Shown: positions 7,895 through 15,371 of the stretch, one piece after another
Numbering within the stretch: the first letter of the stretch is position 1
How the letters are laid out: every line of letters begins with the position of its first letter
Origin: Legionellaceae bacterium
GTDB taxonomy: Bacteria; Pseudomonadota; Gammaproteobacteria; Legionellales; Legionellaceae
Direction of reading: 5' to 3'
Assembly: GCA_947470005.1 (NCBI GenBank)
Contig: CANISA010000008.1
Coordinates: 1 to 15,573, forward strand
Length of the DNA stretch: 15,573 bases
Notes under the pieces: generated by a model
What the model was told of the DNA's origin: nothing
What the model saw: only the letters and a program-made list of their open reading frames with translations
Databases searched by the model: none
Position numbers and translations under genes: made by a program

Positions 7895-7919
7895 TCATAT
7901 TGTTAGCCGCTCGCCATGT

Positions 7920-8612
7920 TTAGTTGATTAGATTCAACTCTAAAAAAGTATCGGCCATTTTTGCAATTTTAGGATCGTGGGTTGCAATGAGGAAGGCGCT
8001 TTTTCGTTCGATAGCACATTCTTTCATGATGCTCAGTGTGTTTATTGCGGTTTGTGTGTCTAAACTACTGGTTGGTTCATCACAAATAATGAGACTCGGC
8101 GAACGAATGATAGCTCGGGCAATGGCTATTCGCTGTCTTTGGCCACCGGACAGAATGCCTAGTTTGGAGTGTAGATGCATTTTCAGTTCGAATTGAATCA
8201 TTAGTTCATGCGCATAATACAACGCCTGATCCCAGTCAACGCCGTCAATAATCAAGGGCATGGCAACATTCTCAATGGCGCTTAAGCAAGAAAAAAGATT
8301 AATTTGCTGAAAAACAAAGCCAATGTGTCGCGCACGAAAGGCAACTTTTTCTGACAACTCCATCTTAGAAAGATCAGAGCCCAATAACTCACATTGGCCC
8401 GAGCTAGGATCCAATAAGCCGCCGAGCATCATCAGTAAGGTTGTTTTTCCGCAGCCGGACGGACCCATAACAATAGCTATTTCGTGTTGCTTGATTGTTA
8501 AATCAATGTCAGAAACCACCGGGATGGTCACCTCATCGATGATGTAATTTTTTGAAAGATTTTTACAGAGCAAGGTAGGTGGCTCTTTGTTTTCTACGTG
8601 TCGTTTCGACAT
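7920..8612 (-). CDS. ABC transporter ATP-binding protein (LolD/MacB/DevA type)
   Basis: Cytoplasmic ATPase of 230 residues that powers the FtsX-fold permease encoded just upstream. Complete motif set: Walker A GPSGCGKTT (50-58), Q-loop Q102, signature LSGGQ (154-158), Walker B LIICDE (174-179) and H-loop H212 (THD). The length and the FVFQQINLFSCLSAIENV stretch are typical of the LolD/MacB/DevA group working by mechanotransmission. Its ATG lies within the permease gene, overlapping it by 19 bases, with GGTGG six bases upstream as ribosome site. Last gene of the six-gene exporter operon; I see no hairpin-plus-T terminator in the following 100 bases, so transcripts could read through into the ligase operon. 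Confidence 0.93.
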   Translation of the reverse strand: MSKRHVENKEPPTLLCKNLSKNYIIDEVTIPVVSDIDLTIKQHEIAIVMGPSGCGKTTLLMMLGGLLDPSSGQCELLGSDLSKMELSEKVAFRARHIGFVFQQINLFSCLSAIENVAMPLIIDGVDWDQALYYAHELMIQFELKMHLHSKLGILSGGQRQRIAIARAIIRSPSLIICDEPTSSLDTQTAINTLSIMKECAIERKSAFLIATHDPKIAKMADTFLELNLIN

Positions 8613-9826
8613 AGATCCACCGTGTCAAATTTAAATACAATTCGAATGCTGAGATAGGCCGCAGCAAGAATAATGATCGCAATCGCGCTCGCAGCCAGCA
8701 TGAGAACACCCCAGGTTAGTTGGTAAGCAACCATCGTATCTCGAGTAGCTATTCCAAATAAAATGGCCAATAACGTGCCCAAGAGATACCCTAACCCACC
8801 GACCAAAAAGGCTTGAAAAAAAATCATTTTAGCGAGCATTTTATTGGTCGCCCCGAGTATTTTTAACATGCCAAATTGATAAAGATGGCTTAGCGTTAAC
8901 GTGTAGAATATTTGACCAATACTCACGAGCCCAATGATAAATCCTAGCGCCGAGACGATGGCAAAATTAATAATGATGGGCGTCCGCTCTTCATAATAAT
9001 CGCGTGTGATTTTTTTAAATTGCTCGGCGGTATAGGCAATATAGCCCGTGGTATTATAAATTCGTTGAGCAAGCGCCAGTGTGTTAACACCCGGTTTGGC
9101 CTTGACCAGAATAAAAGAGTTCAAACTTTTATCCGGGAACAGTTTTTTCATCGCATCGATGGTCATGTATGCCATGGGATCAAATCCGAGCGTACGCAAG
9201 GGTTTCGCAACCCCAACCACGTTAACGGAGTTTGTATCTATTAATTCTATTTGATCATTGACCCTGATGATTACTTCTTTGTTATTGTATGTTTGTTTTT
9301 GACTCGCGCTATCAATAATAATAGCTTTATTCTTTCGAATAGCTTCCCGCTCTCCTACGACCATACGCGTGGGCAATCCGAGGAGCGTCTTTTGATCAAC
9401 GCCTACAATTTGCCAACCGGTGTAGCCGCCCGATTGAACATGCAGTCCTTTTAGTTTTATTTTCACGAGATGGCGCGCCCACAGTACGCCAGGAATACTA
9501 CGAACCCTATAAATATCAAGGGGTGTAAACACGGTGGGTGATTCCAACGAGGGCGTGGTCTTATTCATCACCCATAAATCGGGTTCAGGAGTGGATGAAA
9601 TTAAGTACGTTGTCAGTCCTGTTATGCCAAGATAAATGGCAGGCTGTTGCGTCATGATAAATGCAGCAAAGGTCGCACCGATAATCATTCCGATGAATTT
9701 ATTTTTTTGAGAGAGCAACATCTTTAAGGCAATTCTCATCAGGCCGACCGTTTGTTCAATAAACAAGGCCTGTGCTATTTTCAAGCTATACGTTTTGGTC
9801 GAATTGACTATCTTAGAGGTTAGCAT
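8594..9826 (-). CDS. FtsX-fold ABC permease, DevC-like
   Basis: Inner membrane permease of 410 residues with the four-helix FtsX/MacB topology: one transmembrane helix near the N-terminus (about residues 45-65), a large periplasmic region of roughly 200 residues, then three C-terminal helices (starting IINFAIVSALGFIIG, MIFFQAFLVGGLGYL, LTWGVLMLAASAIAI). The PEPDLWVMNKTTPSLESP and YRVRSIPGVLWARHL segments right after the first helix resemble the DevC family of cyanobacterial glycolipid exporters. I chose ATG 9826, four bases after the outer membrane factor stop with GGGAGG about 14-18 bases upstream; the frame is open to 9898, and an internal ATG at 9739 (MRIALKMLLSQ) fits the family core too. 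Operon partners are the ATPase, a membrane fusion protein and an outer membrane factor, making a full tripartite ABC exporter. Confidence 0.88.
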   Translation of the reverse strand: MLTSKIVNSTKTYSLKIAQALFIEQTVGLMRIALKMLLSQKNKFIGMIIGATFAAFIMTQQPAIYLGITGLTTYLISSTPEPDLWVMNKTTPSLESPTVFTPLDIYRVRSIPGVLWARHLVKIKLKGLHVQSGGYTGWQIVGVDQKTLLGLPTRMVVGEREAIRKNKAIIIDSASQKQTYNNKEVIIRVNDQIELIDTNSVNVVGVAKPLRTLGFDPMAYMTIDAMKKLFPDKSLNSFILVKAKPGVNTLALAQRIYNTTGYIAYTAEQFKKITRDYYEERTPIIINFAIVSALGFIIGLVSIGQIFYTLTLSHLYQFGMLKILGATNKMLAKMIFFQAFLVGGLGYLLGTLLAILFGIATRDTMVAYQLTWGVLMLAASAIAIIILAAAYLSIRIVFKFDTVDLCRNDT

Positions 9827-9830
9827 ACGT

Positions 9831-11294
9831 TTAAATTCCGCCTCCCAATGTTTTATACAATTCAACCAATGCAATCGAATACGACGATTGGCTATCAATG
9901 TACGCTAGACGAAATTCATTGGAACGTTTTCTCTCGGTAAGGAAGCTGATGTAATCTCTAAGACCACTTTGGTAAAGGCTCTTGCTCAGATGTAAACTCA
10001 GTTGATTCTCTTTTTCAGATCGTTTATAGGTGTGAAAATGCTTGCCTCGGTAATGATACGCACTGTAGTACGTTGCAATTTCACTCAGTGCTTGCTTCAC
10101 TACTTTTTGATAATGAATCATGCTGCCCAAATGCTGTACTTTTTTAAGGTCAACCAATTTATAAGCACTGATATTCAAGAAGGGCAGCGCGAGTGTTGAG
10201 GCAGGCTGCAGGAAACCGCCTTTGGTTTCAAGCAAATCATACAGGGATTGATTTTGCCAGCCAACCAATGCGCCGACGTTGATGTGTGGCAATAAATTAG
10301 CCATGGAGGCGCCCACGCTTGAGTTGGCTGCAAAGATACGATGCTCTGCTGCAGCCACATCGGGTCTGCGTTGTATGGCGGCAGCAGGCACATCGATCGT
10401 TACTTTTTTTGTTATCAAGGGGATGGGTTTAGGGGTGACTAACACCGTGGATAAGGAACCCAGCTCTTGCCCCGTGAGTAATTCAATGTTGCGCATGTGC
10501 CTATCAATCTCCGCATCAATCAACTGCAGGTCGGCCTGGCCTTTTTCGAGCAACAGTTGTTGCCTAACCAGCGGTGCGTAATTGTCAACGCCTGCGTGAT
10601 AGCGCTTCTGTAACAGGTGGCATAACTCAGTATCCACATCAATGGCATCAAGAGCGACGTGTTTTTTTGCCTGCATGCTGCGCAGTTCAATGTAGTGTTT
10701 GACGACGTGACTGATCACGGATAACTGCAGCGCAGCCCGTTCATTTGTATTGGCCTCCAGATTAGCTTTGGCTGCATTTTTTTCTTGCCTTAGTCTTCCG
10801 AACAAATCAATCTCCCAGGAGAGATTAAAGGCGGCTTGTTCTAAAACGCTGTTTTGACCCAACGGCACGCTATCTAAAATCAGGGGTGACAGCGCTGTAC
10901 CCACAAAGGGAAGGGGCTGCAATTCCACTGTTTCGTTGTGTGTTTGTCGAGCGATCCCATCAACTTCTATGTTGGGCAATGCATTTCCCAGTCGTATGGC
11001 ATATTGCGCTTTTGATTTGTCAATACGATTCACGGCTTCTTTTAAGTCGGCGTTGTTGTCTATCGTTTTTTCAACAAGCGAATTAAGAATCACGTCATGA
11101 AATTGAAGCCACCATTTGCGATGGCTTATTTTCTTCATGGTCACCGACTGAGGGATGGGTGTGGGCCAGGTTGTTGGAACATCCGCGATGACGGGCAGCT
11201 GTTTAGGCCCCACGGTGCATGAGCAAAGAAATGCCGTGCTGACTAAGCCTAAAACCCAAGGGAATTTCACGCGATTATTATCCAATGTAGGCAT
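9831..11294 (-). CDS. Outer membrane factor lipoprotein (TolC/NodT family) of the ABC exporter
   Basis: TolC-fold channel of 487 residues, from ATG 11294 which overlaps the end of the membrane fusion protein gene by 17 bases; a weak GGCGAG ribosome site lies about eight bases upstream. The signal sequence ends in a lipobox LCSC with Cys26, so the mature protein is probably lipidated. Family marks are HRKWWLQFHDVILNSLVEKT, the first-repeat FNLSWEIDLFGRLRQEK, and the second-repeat IQRRPDVAAAEHRIFAANSS with LLPHINVGALVGWQN. It differs clearly from the other channel of the window, so the two are not a recent duplication. It most likely docks with the adaptor and DevC-like permease encoded on either side. 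Confidence 0.91.
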   Translation of the reverse strand: MPTLDNNRVKFPWVLGLVSTAFLCSCTVGPKQLPVIADVPTTWPTPIPQSVTMKKISHRKWWLQFHDVILNSLVEKTIDNNADLKEAVNRIDKSKAQYAIRLGNALPNIEVDGIARQTHNETVELQPLPFVGTALSPLILDSVPLGQNSVLEQAAFNLSWEIDLFGRLRQEKNAAKANLEANTNERAALQLSVISHVVKHYIELRSMQAKKHVALDAIDVDTELCHLLQKRYHAGVDNYAPLVRQQLLLEKGQADLQLIDAEIDRHMRNIELLTGQELGSLSTVLVTPKPIPLITKKVTIDVPAAAIQRRPDVAAAEHRIFAANSSVGASMANLLPHINVGALVGWQNQSLYDLLETKGGFLQPASTLALPFLNISAYKLVDLKKVQHLGSMIHYQKVVKQALSEIATYYSAYHYRGKHFHTYKRSEKENQLSLHLSKSLYQSGLRDYISFLTERKRSNEFRLAYIDSQSSYSIALVELYKTLGGGI

Positions 11295-12204
11295 CGAATT
11301 GCTCGCCAGGTATGAGAGAAGAGTATTTGCTGCGGTTAAAGTAATACACAACCTCTAATGCTTGCGAGTCCATTGAATTTGAAAATTGACTTAAAGAAAA
11401 CGCCTTATTCACCGCATAATGTTCTACCCGCAAAAACGTAAGAGGGATGGTCAAATTCTCATCCCCCAACGTTTTAATGGACGCAGGTAAGGTGGTTTTA
11501 AATTTCCACACATCGCGTGCATCGATGGCCACACGCACATAAGCGCGCTCAAAATCGCCGAGAAGCATGGTCGGTTGCTCGTAGCTGGGTTGAACAAATT
11601 CGCCAACATGGGATTGAATTTGTAAAACGATAGCGTTTTCATGCGCCACTAATGTATTTTTGTTGAGCTGAATTTTGGAAATGCCCAATGCATCTTGGGC
11701 TGCACCCAGTTGCTTCTTTTGGCGCTCCACACTGAGAGCTGCTTGATGTACTTTATTATTTATTTCATTTAACTCCAGTTTACTGATGGCTCGGACGTCA
11801 TTTATATTGGTATAGAATTGACGTCGGCGTTTTTCAGTTTCCCATATCATTTTTTCCAAGGACAATTGAGCTTTTTGCTCATCCAGTTTATTTTTATTAA
11901 ACGCGACAGCTAATTGCTCTTCGCGATTATCCAATAGAAGCAGGGGGTCGCCCGCGTTGACGTGATCACCTACGTTGACGTAAATTTTTTGGATTATTCC
12001 GGCTTTAGCGACGCTGGCACGAATCGTATCTTTGACGGAATCCATCACCGCAGGGGCTACAATTTGGTCTGACCTCACCGACGTAACGGGTTCTTTTTTA
12101 GGCTTATTCTTGCAGCCATTAATAAAAAAACAAAACAGGAAAATGCTGATGCAAAAAAGGGCAAGAGGCAATTTATTTATGCTATGAGTTATTTTCTTTA
12201 ACAC
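11278..12204 (-). CDS. Membrane fusion protein (HlyD/DevB-like), probable lipoprotein
   Basis: Periplasmic adaptor of an ABC exporter, 308 residues, on the short side for the family. The start is GTG 12204, fixed by GAGGAGG five bases upstream; the frame is open to 12237 but that would place the start inside the preceding gene and spoil the signal peptide. The N-terminal hydrophobic stretch ends in FINGC (Cys31), a plausible though weak lipobox, so the protein may be lipid-anchored rather than membrane-spanning. Next come the first lipoyl half (IIQKIYVNVGDHVNAGDPLLL), a coiled-coil hairpin at about 90-160 rich in Lys/Glu/Gln, the second lipoyl half (TLVAHENAIVLQIQSHVGEFV) and a beta-barrel domain. 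The C-terminal membrane-proximal domain seems reduced. Operon context gives the partners: DevC-like permease, ATPase and outer membrane factor. Confidence 0.87.
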   Translation of the reverse strand: MLKKITHSINKLPLALFCISIFLFCFFINGCKNKPKKEPVTSVRSDQIVAPAVMDSVKDTIRASVAKAGIIQKIYVNVGDHVNAGDPLLLLDNREEQLAVAFNKNKLDEQKAQLSLEKMIWETEKRRRQFYTNINDVRAISKLELNEINNKVHQAALSVERQKKQLGAAQDALGISKIQLNKNTLVAHENAIVLQIQSHVGEFVQPSYEQPTMLLGDFERAYVRVAIDARDVWKFKTTLPASIKTLGDENLTIPLTFLRVEHYAVNKAFSLSQFSNSMDSQALEVVYYFNRSKYSSLIPGEQFDAYIG

Positions 12205-12209
12205 TAATT

Positions 12210-12216
12210 CCTCCTC
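12210..12216 (-). promoter_or_regulatory. Strong Shine-Dalgarno for the GTG start of the fusion protein
   Basis: GAGGAGG on the minus strand, five bases before GTG 12204 and overlapping the stop codon of the outer membrane protein gene (12215-12217). This near-perfect site decides the start and suggests that ribosomes finishing the upstream gene reinitiate here. Confidence 0.8.
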
Positions 12217-12961
12217 AATAATGATATTCCAATCCAATATTCACCAGGCTTCTATTGCTGACCTGATCAAAATAAGCATTGCTATTTTCACCAAAAACCT
12301 GTTGAAAAAATACATTCACAAACACAGGGTATGACGGGGATATTTTTATATTAGCGCCAACCATAATTTCCGGTAGCAGCATAAAGGTGGCGTCATAATC
12401 AGGTGGCGTGGAATAATTGGAGAGAAATACACGTGTCTGTTCGCGTGAAAATTGAGCGCCTGGTTTGAGGCTAAGCACAATACGCGGTGTTGCCGCATAT
12501 GAAATATTGACCAATACGTCCAGGCCATCTGCATGAGAGGTGATTCGACTTGTAAACGGTTGATCACTGATTAAGGTGGTAATCGTGCCTTTTTGAGAGC
12601 GAATGGCTTTTGGGTAAAAGGACAATCCTATATCAGGACCCACGGTGAAGTGTTTGGCAAAATCAAAATAATACCCTCCATACACTCGGCCAGAGAAGCC
12701 GCCAACAGTTGATGATGTGCTCGCTACGTTAAATTGACGGGGCAACAAAACGTTAATAAGGGCACCTAGAGTTGTTTTGTGTGGTGCGCTAGCAATACTT
12801 AAACTATTGGTGACTTGGCCGTACCCACCTGAGAGTCCGAAGTAACAATTGTTGGTGTCAGAGGACACGTCCTGAGTTATCGACATGTTTCCGGCGTTGC
12901 TTATTAACGAGCAACAGGCCAACGTAAAACTTACGATGAAAATAAGAGTTCGCTTATTCAT
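12215..12961 (-). CDS. Small outer membrane beta-barrel protein
   Basis: Predicted outer membrane protein of 248 residues. The N-terminus (residues 1-23) is a signal peptide with a hydrophobic core and SNA|G as likely cleavage site. The mature part has alternating polar/hydrophobic strands rich in Gly, aromatic residues and Ser, begins with CYFGLSGGYGQ, includes GGFSGRVYGGYYFDFAKHF and VGPDIGLSFYP strands, and ends with VNIGLEYHY, a C-terminal aromatic residue as expected for BAM-dependent insertion. This matches the OmpA-like/OprF-type 8-strand barrels abundant in Legionella- and Coxiella-like bacteria. Spacing to the transferase gene is 33 bases and to the fusion protein gene ten, so it is part of the exporter operon. 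A specific function is unknown; it could aid export or surface retention of the cargo. Confidence 0.8.
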   Translation of the reverse strand: MNKRTLIFIVSFTLACCSLISNAGNMSITQDVSSDTNNCYFGLSGGYGQVTNSLSIASAPHKTTLGALINVLLPRQFNVASTSSTVGGFSGRVYGGYYFDFAKHFTVGPDIGLSFYPKAIRSQKGTITTLISDQPFTSRITSHADGLDVLVNISYAATPRIVLSLKPGAQFSREQTRVFLSNYSTPPDYDATFMLLPEIMVGANIKISPSYPVFVNVFFQQVFGENSNAYFDQVSNRSLVNIGLEYHY

Positions 12962-12994
12962 GCAATCATTCCATGTCGTACAAGTAAAATCCGT

Positions 12995-13627
12995 TTACTG
13001 GGTGCTCGAACTGGACTTCGATACACCGTTGCCTTTTATTGCATAATATAGTGTTGCAGAAATAGTTTGTATGATGGTCACTGTGCCTAAGGTAATCAAT
13101 AAAACAAGCAAGTAGCCCGCCCATGTGGGGCTAAATAAAGAGACGATTAATATGCTCATCATGAGGATTACCATTTCGGCTCGATTCATTAAACGCCAAA
13201 TTAATGTTTCATCATCATCGTTAACGGCTTTGCGATGATTTGCATACGCGACCACGAACGAGGGCATCATCACGACAAACGAAGCGATGCAGACCATTTG
13301 ACCAATGTCCAAATAAGGGGCATCTATTTTAAAGAAAAAATAGGAATAGATGATGGCAAGATCGACAAAACGATCCGTCGTCCCATCAATGAAGGCCCCT
13401 AAAGGTGATGCTTTATTTTGAGCTCGAGCGACTGCGCCATCAAACAGGTCAAAGAGGCTGGACACTAAAAACAAAAAAATTGCCGTGATATAGGCTTCCG
13501 AGTGTGCAAAAAAAACAGCAGCGATGGCCAAAATAAGTGAACTTATGGTGTAAAATTCAGCGGGGAGCGACGAATGTTTTGTTAAAAATAGGCCCATCTG
13601 GGCGGAGGTTGCGTTCCATTGCGACAT
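12995..13627 (-). CDS. CDP-alcohol phosphatidyltransferase family membrane enzyme
   Basis: Integral membrane enzyme of 210 residues that transfers a phosphatidyl group from a CDP-alcohol (commonly CDP-diacylglycerol) to an alcohol acceptor. The full family signature D-x2-D-G-x2-A-R-x8-G-x3-D-x3-D is present (D60, D63, G64, A67, R68, G77, D81, D85), so the metal site and catalytic base are intact. About five to six hydrophobic segments follow or flank the motif. I chose ATG 13627 because AAGGAG lies three bases upstream and a good promoter lies at 13679-13707; the open frame to 13732 starts with TTG upstream of that promoter and has no ribosome site. It is the first gene of the exporter operon, suggesting the exporter may handle a lipid. 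The acceptor (glycerol phosphate, inositol phosphate, serine or other) cannot be assigned. Confidence 0.88.
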   Translation of the reverse strand: MSQWNATSAQMGLFLTKHSSLPAEFYTISSLILAIAAVFFAHSEAYITAIFLFLVSSLFDLFDGAVARAQNKASPLGAFIDGTTDRFVDLAIIYSYFFFKIDAPYLDIGQMVCIASFVVMMPSFVVAYANHRKAVNDDDETLIWRLMNRAEMVILMMSILIVSLFSPTWAGYLLVLLITLGTVTIIQTISATLYYAIKGNGVSKSSSSTQ

Positions 13628-13678
13628 TTTCTCCTTGATCATCGATTGCCTATTCATCATGATTAGTTTGTTTCTTAA

Positions 13679-13707
13679 TTTATACCTGCATCCAAGACGT
13701 GGTGCAA
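13679..13707 (-). promoter_or_regulatory. Sigma70-type promoter of the lipid transferase/ABC exporter operon
   Basis: On the minus strand TTGCAC (13702-13707) and TATAAA (13679-13684) are separated by exactly 17 bases. Transcription would start near 13672, about 45 bases before the ATG at 13627. The site supports that short start for the transferase and independent transcription from the ATPase gene upstream. Confidence 0.65.
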
Positions 13708-13777
13708 TATCCTTATCAATATTATTTTTCAATCCATGATAAGTCCCCGTGTCCCTGCGCCCGCGAGCCTGTTCTTG

Positions 13778-15199
13778 CTACAATAAACTCCCAAAATCGA
13801 TAATTTTTGAAAAATATCCACTGTCAGTTACTGCCGACTGTGCGCCATTCACATGAATTAATACAGGGCGATAAGAAAAGTTTTTTGGCAGATTAAGTCG
13901 ATGAATTTTTTGTTCGACATCCCCTATAACAGATGATGTAAGCTCCAGTTTGGAGAATTTTATTTCACATATATACAAGCAGTTAAATTTTGTCTGAATG
14001 AGCAAATCAATTTGACACCCATCATGGTTTTTTGTTTTTTTCTGAAAAAATGGATTGGAAAAGATAATTTCTTCCGCAGGGATTCCTAGCAACTCGATGA
14101 TATGCACGTCATTATTTAACACAAGATTTTCAAATTGCAATCCGACAATGCTATCCCATCCTGGCAGCGCCGTGACTGATGTTTTGTTAAAAACGCCTTT
14201 TTCTATTTTCGTTATGTTGGGTTGTATGTATTTCAAATAAAAGCGCACATAATTATCTTTCAAACGATAACGACTTAACTTGGATGTTTTTCCGTCTTTC
14301 AAACACCAGGTATAGTCTCGTGATACAAATCCTGCTGTAGTTAAGTCTGACAAATAATCACTAAAGTCCCCGCCTTTACTGCGACTACAGTTGGCCATGA
14401 TTTCATCTTGAGTGGCAGAGCCAATAAGCAATTTCTCAATGATTTTTTTGTAAACGTCGCTTCTTATACCAAAAATATCTGAAAATATTCGTTCAAACTC
14501 ACCCACTAAAAGCGCATGAGGTGAAAAACACAGCGCCCTGATATTATCTTCTGCACTTTTATTGGGATTGATTAACTCCAAGTATCTGGGTACGCCACCT
14601 GTGATCGATAATACTTTTAGTTTTTCGTAAGCAGAAACCCTGTCTCGATACGTGCCCCAAAATTCATTGCACTCTGAAATGGACAGTGGGGGCACCTTCA
14701 TATATAACGAAGGCCGCCCCAGAAACAAGGTACTGCTAATAATATTTTTTTCAATCCATGATGACACTGAGCCGCATAACACCAGCATCAATTTCGAGTT
14801 TTTCTTAAATTGCAAATCCCATGCATTTTTCAATTTACCTAAAAACGTTGTATCCAATGATCCCATCCAGGAAATCTCGTCAAACAAAATAACTATTTTT
14901 CCCTTGCTGGTATGTTTAGCCAGAAATGTAAATATATCACCCCAATTAGACATACTAAATAACGGTAGATTCAACTGTTCGCACAATTGACGAGTAAACT
15001 CATCTCGCTGCATTTGCGCGGTGGTGTCTTTCGTGGGAGCAATACCGGCTATAGAGCAAAATGGCTGGTTTTTAGAAAACTCCTCAATCAATCGGCTTTT
15101 ACCAATTCGTCTACGACCCTGCACGATCACCAAATTGGCGACATTATTTTGCTGCAGTTCAGTCAGCACTTGAAGTTCAGCTACTCGACCAACAAACAT
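13778..15199 (-). CDS. P-loop ATPase with C-terminal PD-(D/E)XK-like domain (ATPase_2/DUF234 type)
   Basis: Protein of 473 residues of the STAND-like ATPase_2 family common in archaea and found in scattered bacteria. It starts FVGRVAELQVL as the family does; Walker A is GRRRIGKS (28-35), Walker B VILFDE (103-108), and a sensor region LVLCGSVSSWIE follows (139-150). A winged-helix-like segment lies at about 245-300. The C-terminus (about 340-473, DUF234-like) has E357, then GCQIDLL with D398 and CEIKFSK with E412 and K414, the D...E-x-K layout of PD-(D/E)XK nucleases, apparently intact. No transmembrane segments. Biological function of the family is not established; DNA-related or mobile-element roles have been suggested. 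It stands alone, 150 bases before the exporter operon and about 50 bases after a long palindrome, with different codon flavour (more A/T) than its neighbours by eye, consistent with acquisition. Confidence 0.87.
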   Translation of the reverse strand: MFVGRVAELQVLTELQQNNVANLVIVQGRRRIGKSRLIEEFSKNQPFCSIAGIAPTKDTTAQMQRDEFTRQLCEQLNLPLFSMSNWGDIFTFLAKHTSKGKIVILFDEISWMGSLDTTFLGKLKNAWDLQFKKNSKLMLVLCGSVSSWIEKNIISSTLFLGRPSLYMKVPPLSISECNEFWGTYRDRVSAYEKLKVLSITGGVPRYLELINPNKSAEDNIRALCFSPHALLVGEFERIFSDIFGIRSDVYKKIIEKLLIGSATQDEIMANCSRSKGGDFSDYLSDLTTAGFVSRDYTWCLKDGKTSKLSRYRLKDNYVRFYLKYIQPNITKIEKGVFNKTSVTALPGWDSIVGLQFENLVLNNDVHIIELLGIPAEEIIFSNPFFQKKTKNHDGCQIDLLIQTKFNCLYICEIKFSKLELTSSVIGDVEQKIHRLNLPKNFSYRPVLIHVNGAQSAVTDSGYFSKIIDFGSLL

Positions 15200-15251
15200 T
15201 GTATGTCACTCACGAGTCATCCGTCATATGGTCCATTCTAACAGAATTTTT

Positions 15252-15343
15252 GCCGCACCAAAATAGTGTTTTTATAATTTGGTGCGGCGATAGATCGCGA
15301 TAATTGGGCGCACCAAATTATAAAAAATCTATTTTGGTGCGGC
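15252..15343. repeat. 92-base nested inverted repeat (REP/BIME- or MITE-like)
   Basis: Arms 15252-15286 and 15309-15343 are 35-base inverted copies, matching at 33 of 35 positions. Each arm is itself a hairpin: GCCGCACCAAA (15252-15262) pairs with TTTGGTGCGGC (15278-15288), and CGCACCAAA (15309-15317) pairs with TTTGGTGCG (15333-15341). So the core CGCACCAAA occurs four times with alternating orientation. The centre contains a further small palindrome, GCGATAGATCGC (15287-15298). It lies in the roughly 170-base non-coding gap before the ATPase-nuclease gene. It could be a BIME-like element, a small non-autonomous mobile element, a bidirectional terminator-like structure, or a protein-binding site for the neighbouring ATPase. 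Confidence 0.88.
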
Positions 15344-15371
15344 GTTGCACCGTATCAAGCCTCATAAGGGG

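Noticed and set aside
7107..13627. Bacteriocin or microcin biosynthesis and export cluster, because of the C39 domain beside an ABC exporter
   Set aside because: The C39 protein is not fused to an ABC transporter, no small precursor peptide with a double-glycine leader was seen, and the exporter is of the FtsX/DevC type.
13628..13732. N-terminal extension of the phosphatidyltransferase to a TTG at 13732
   Set aside because: The TTG lies upstream of the likely promoter and has no ribosome site; the ATG at 13627 has AAGGAG and fits the family length.
13741..13757. GGGAC direct repeat on the minus strand between the ATPase and transferase genes, considered as a terminator or REP element
   Set aside because: The copies are in direct orientation, so they form no stem, and no T run follows; too short to call a mobile repeat.
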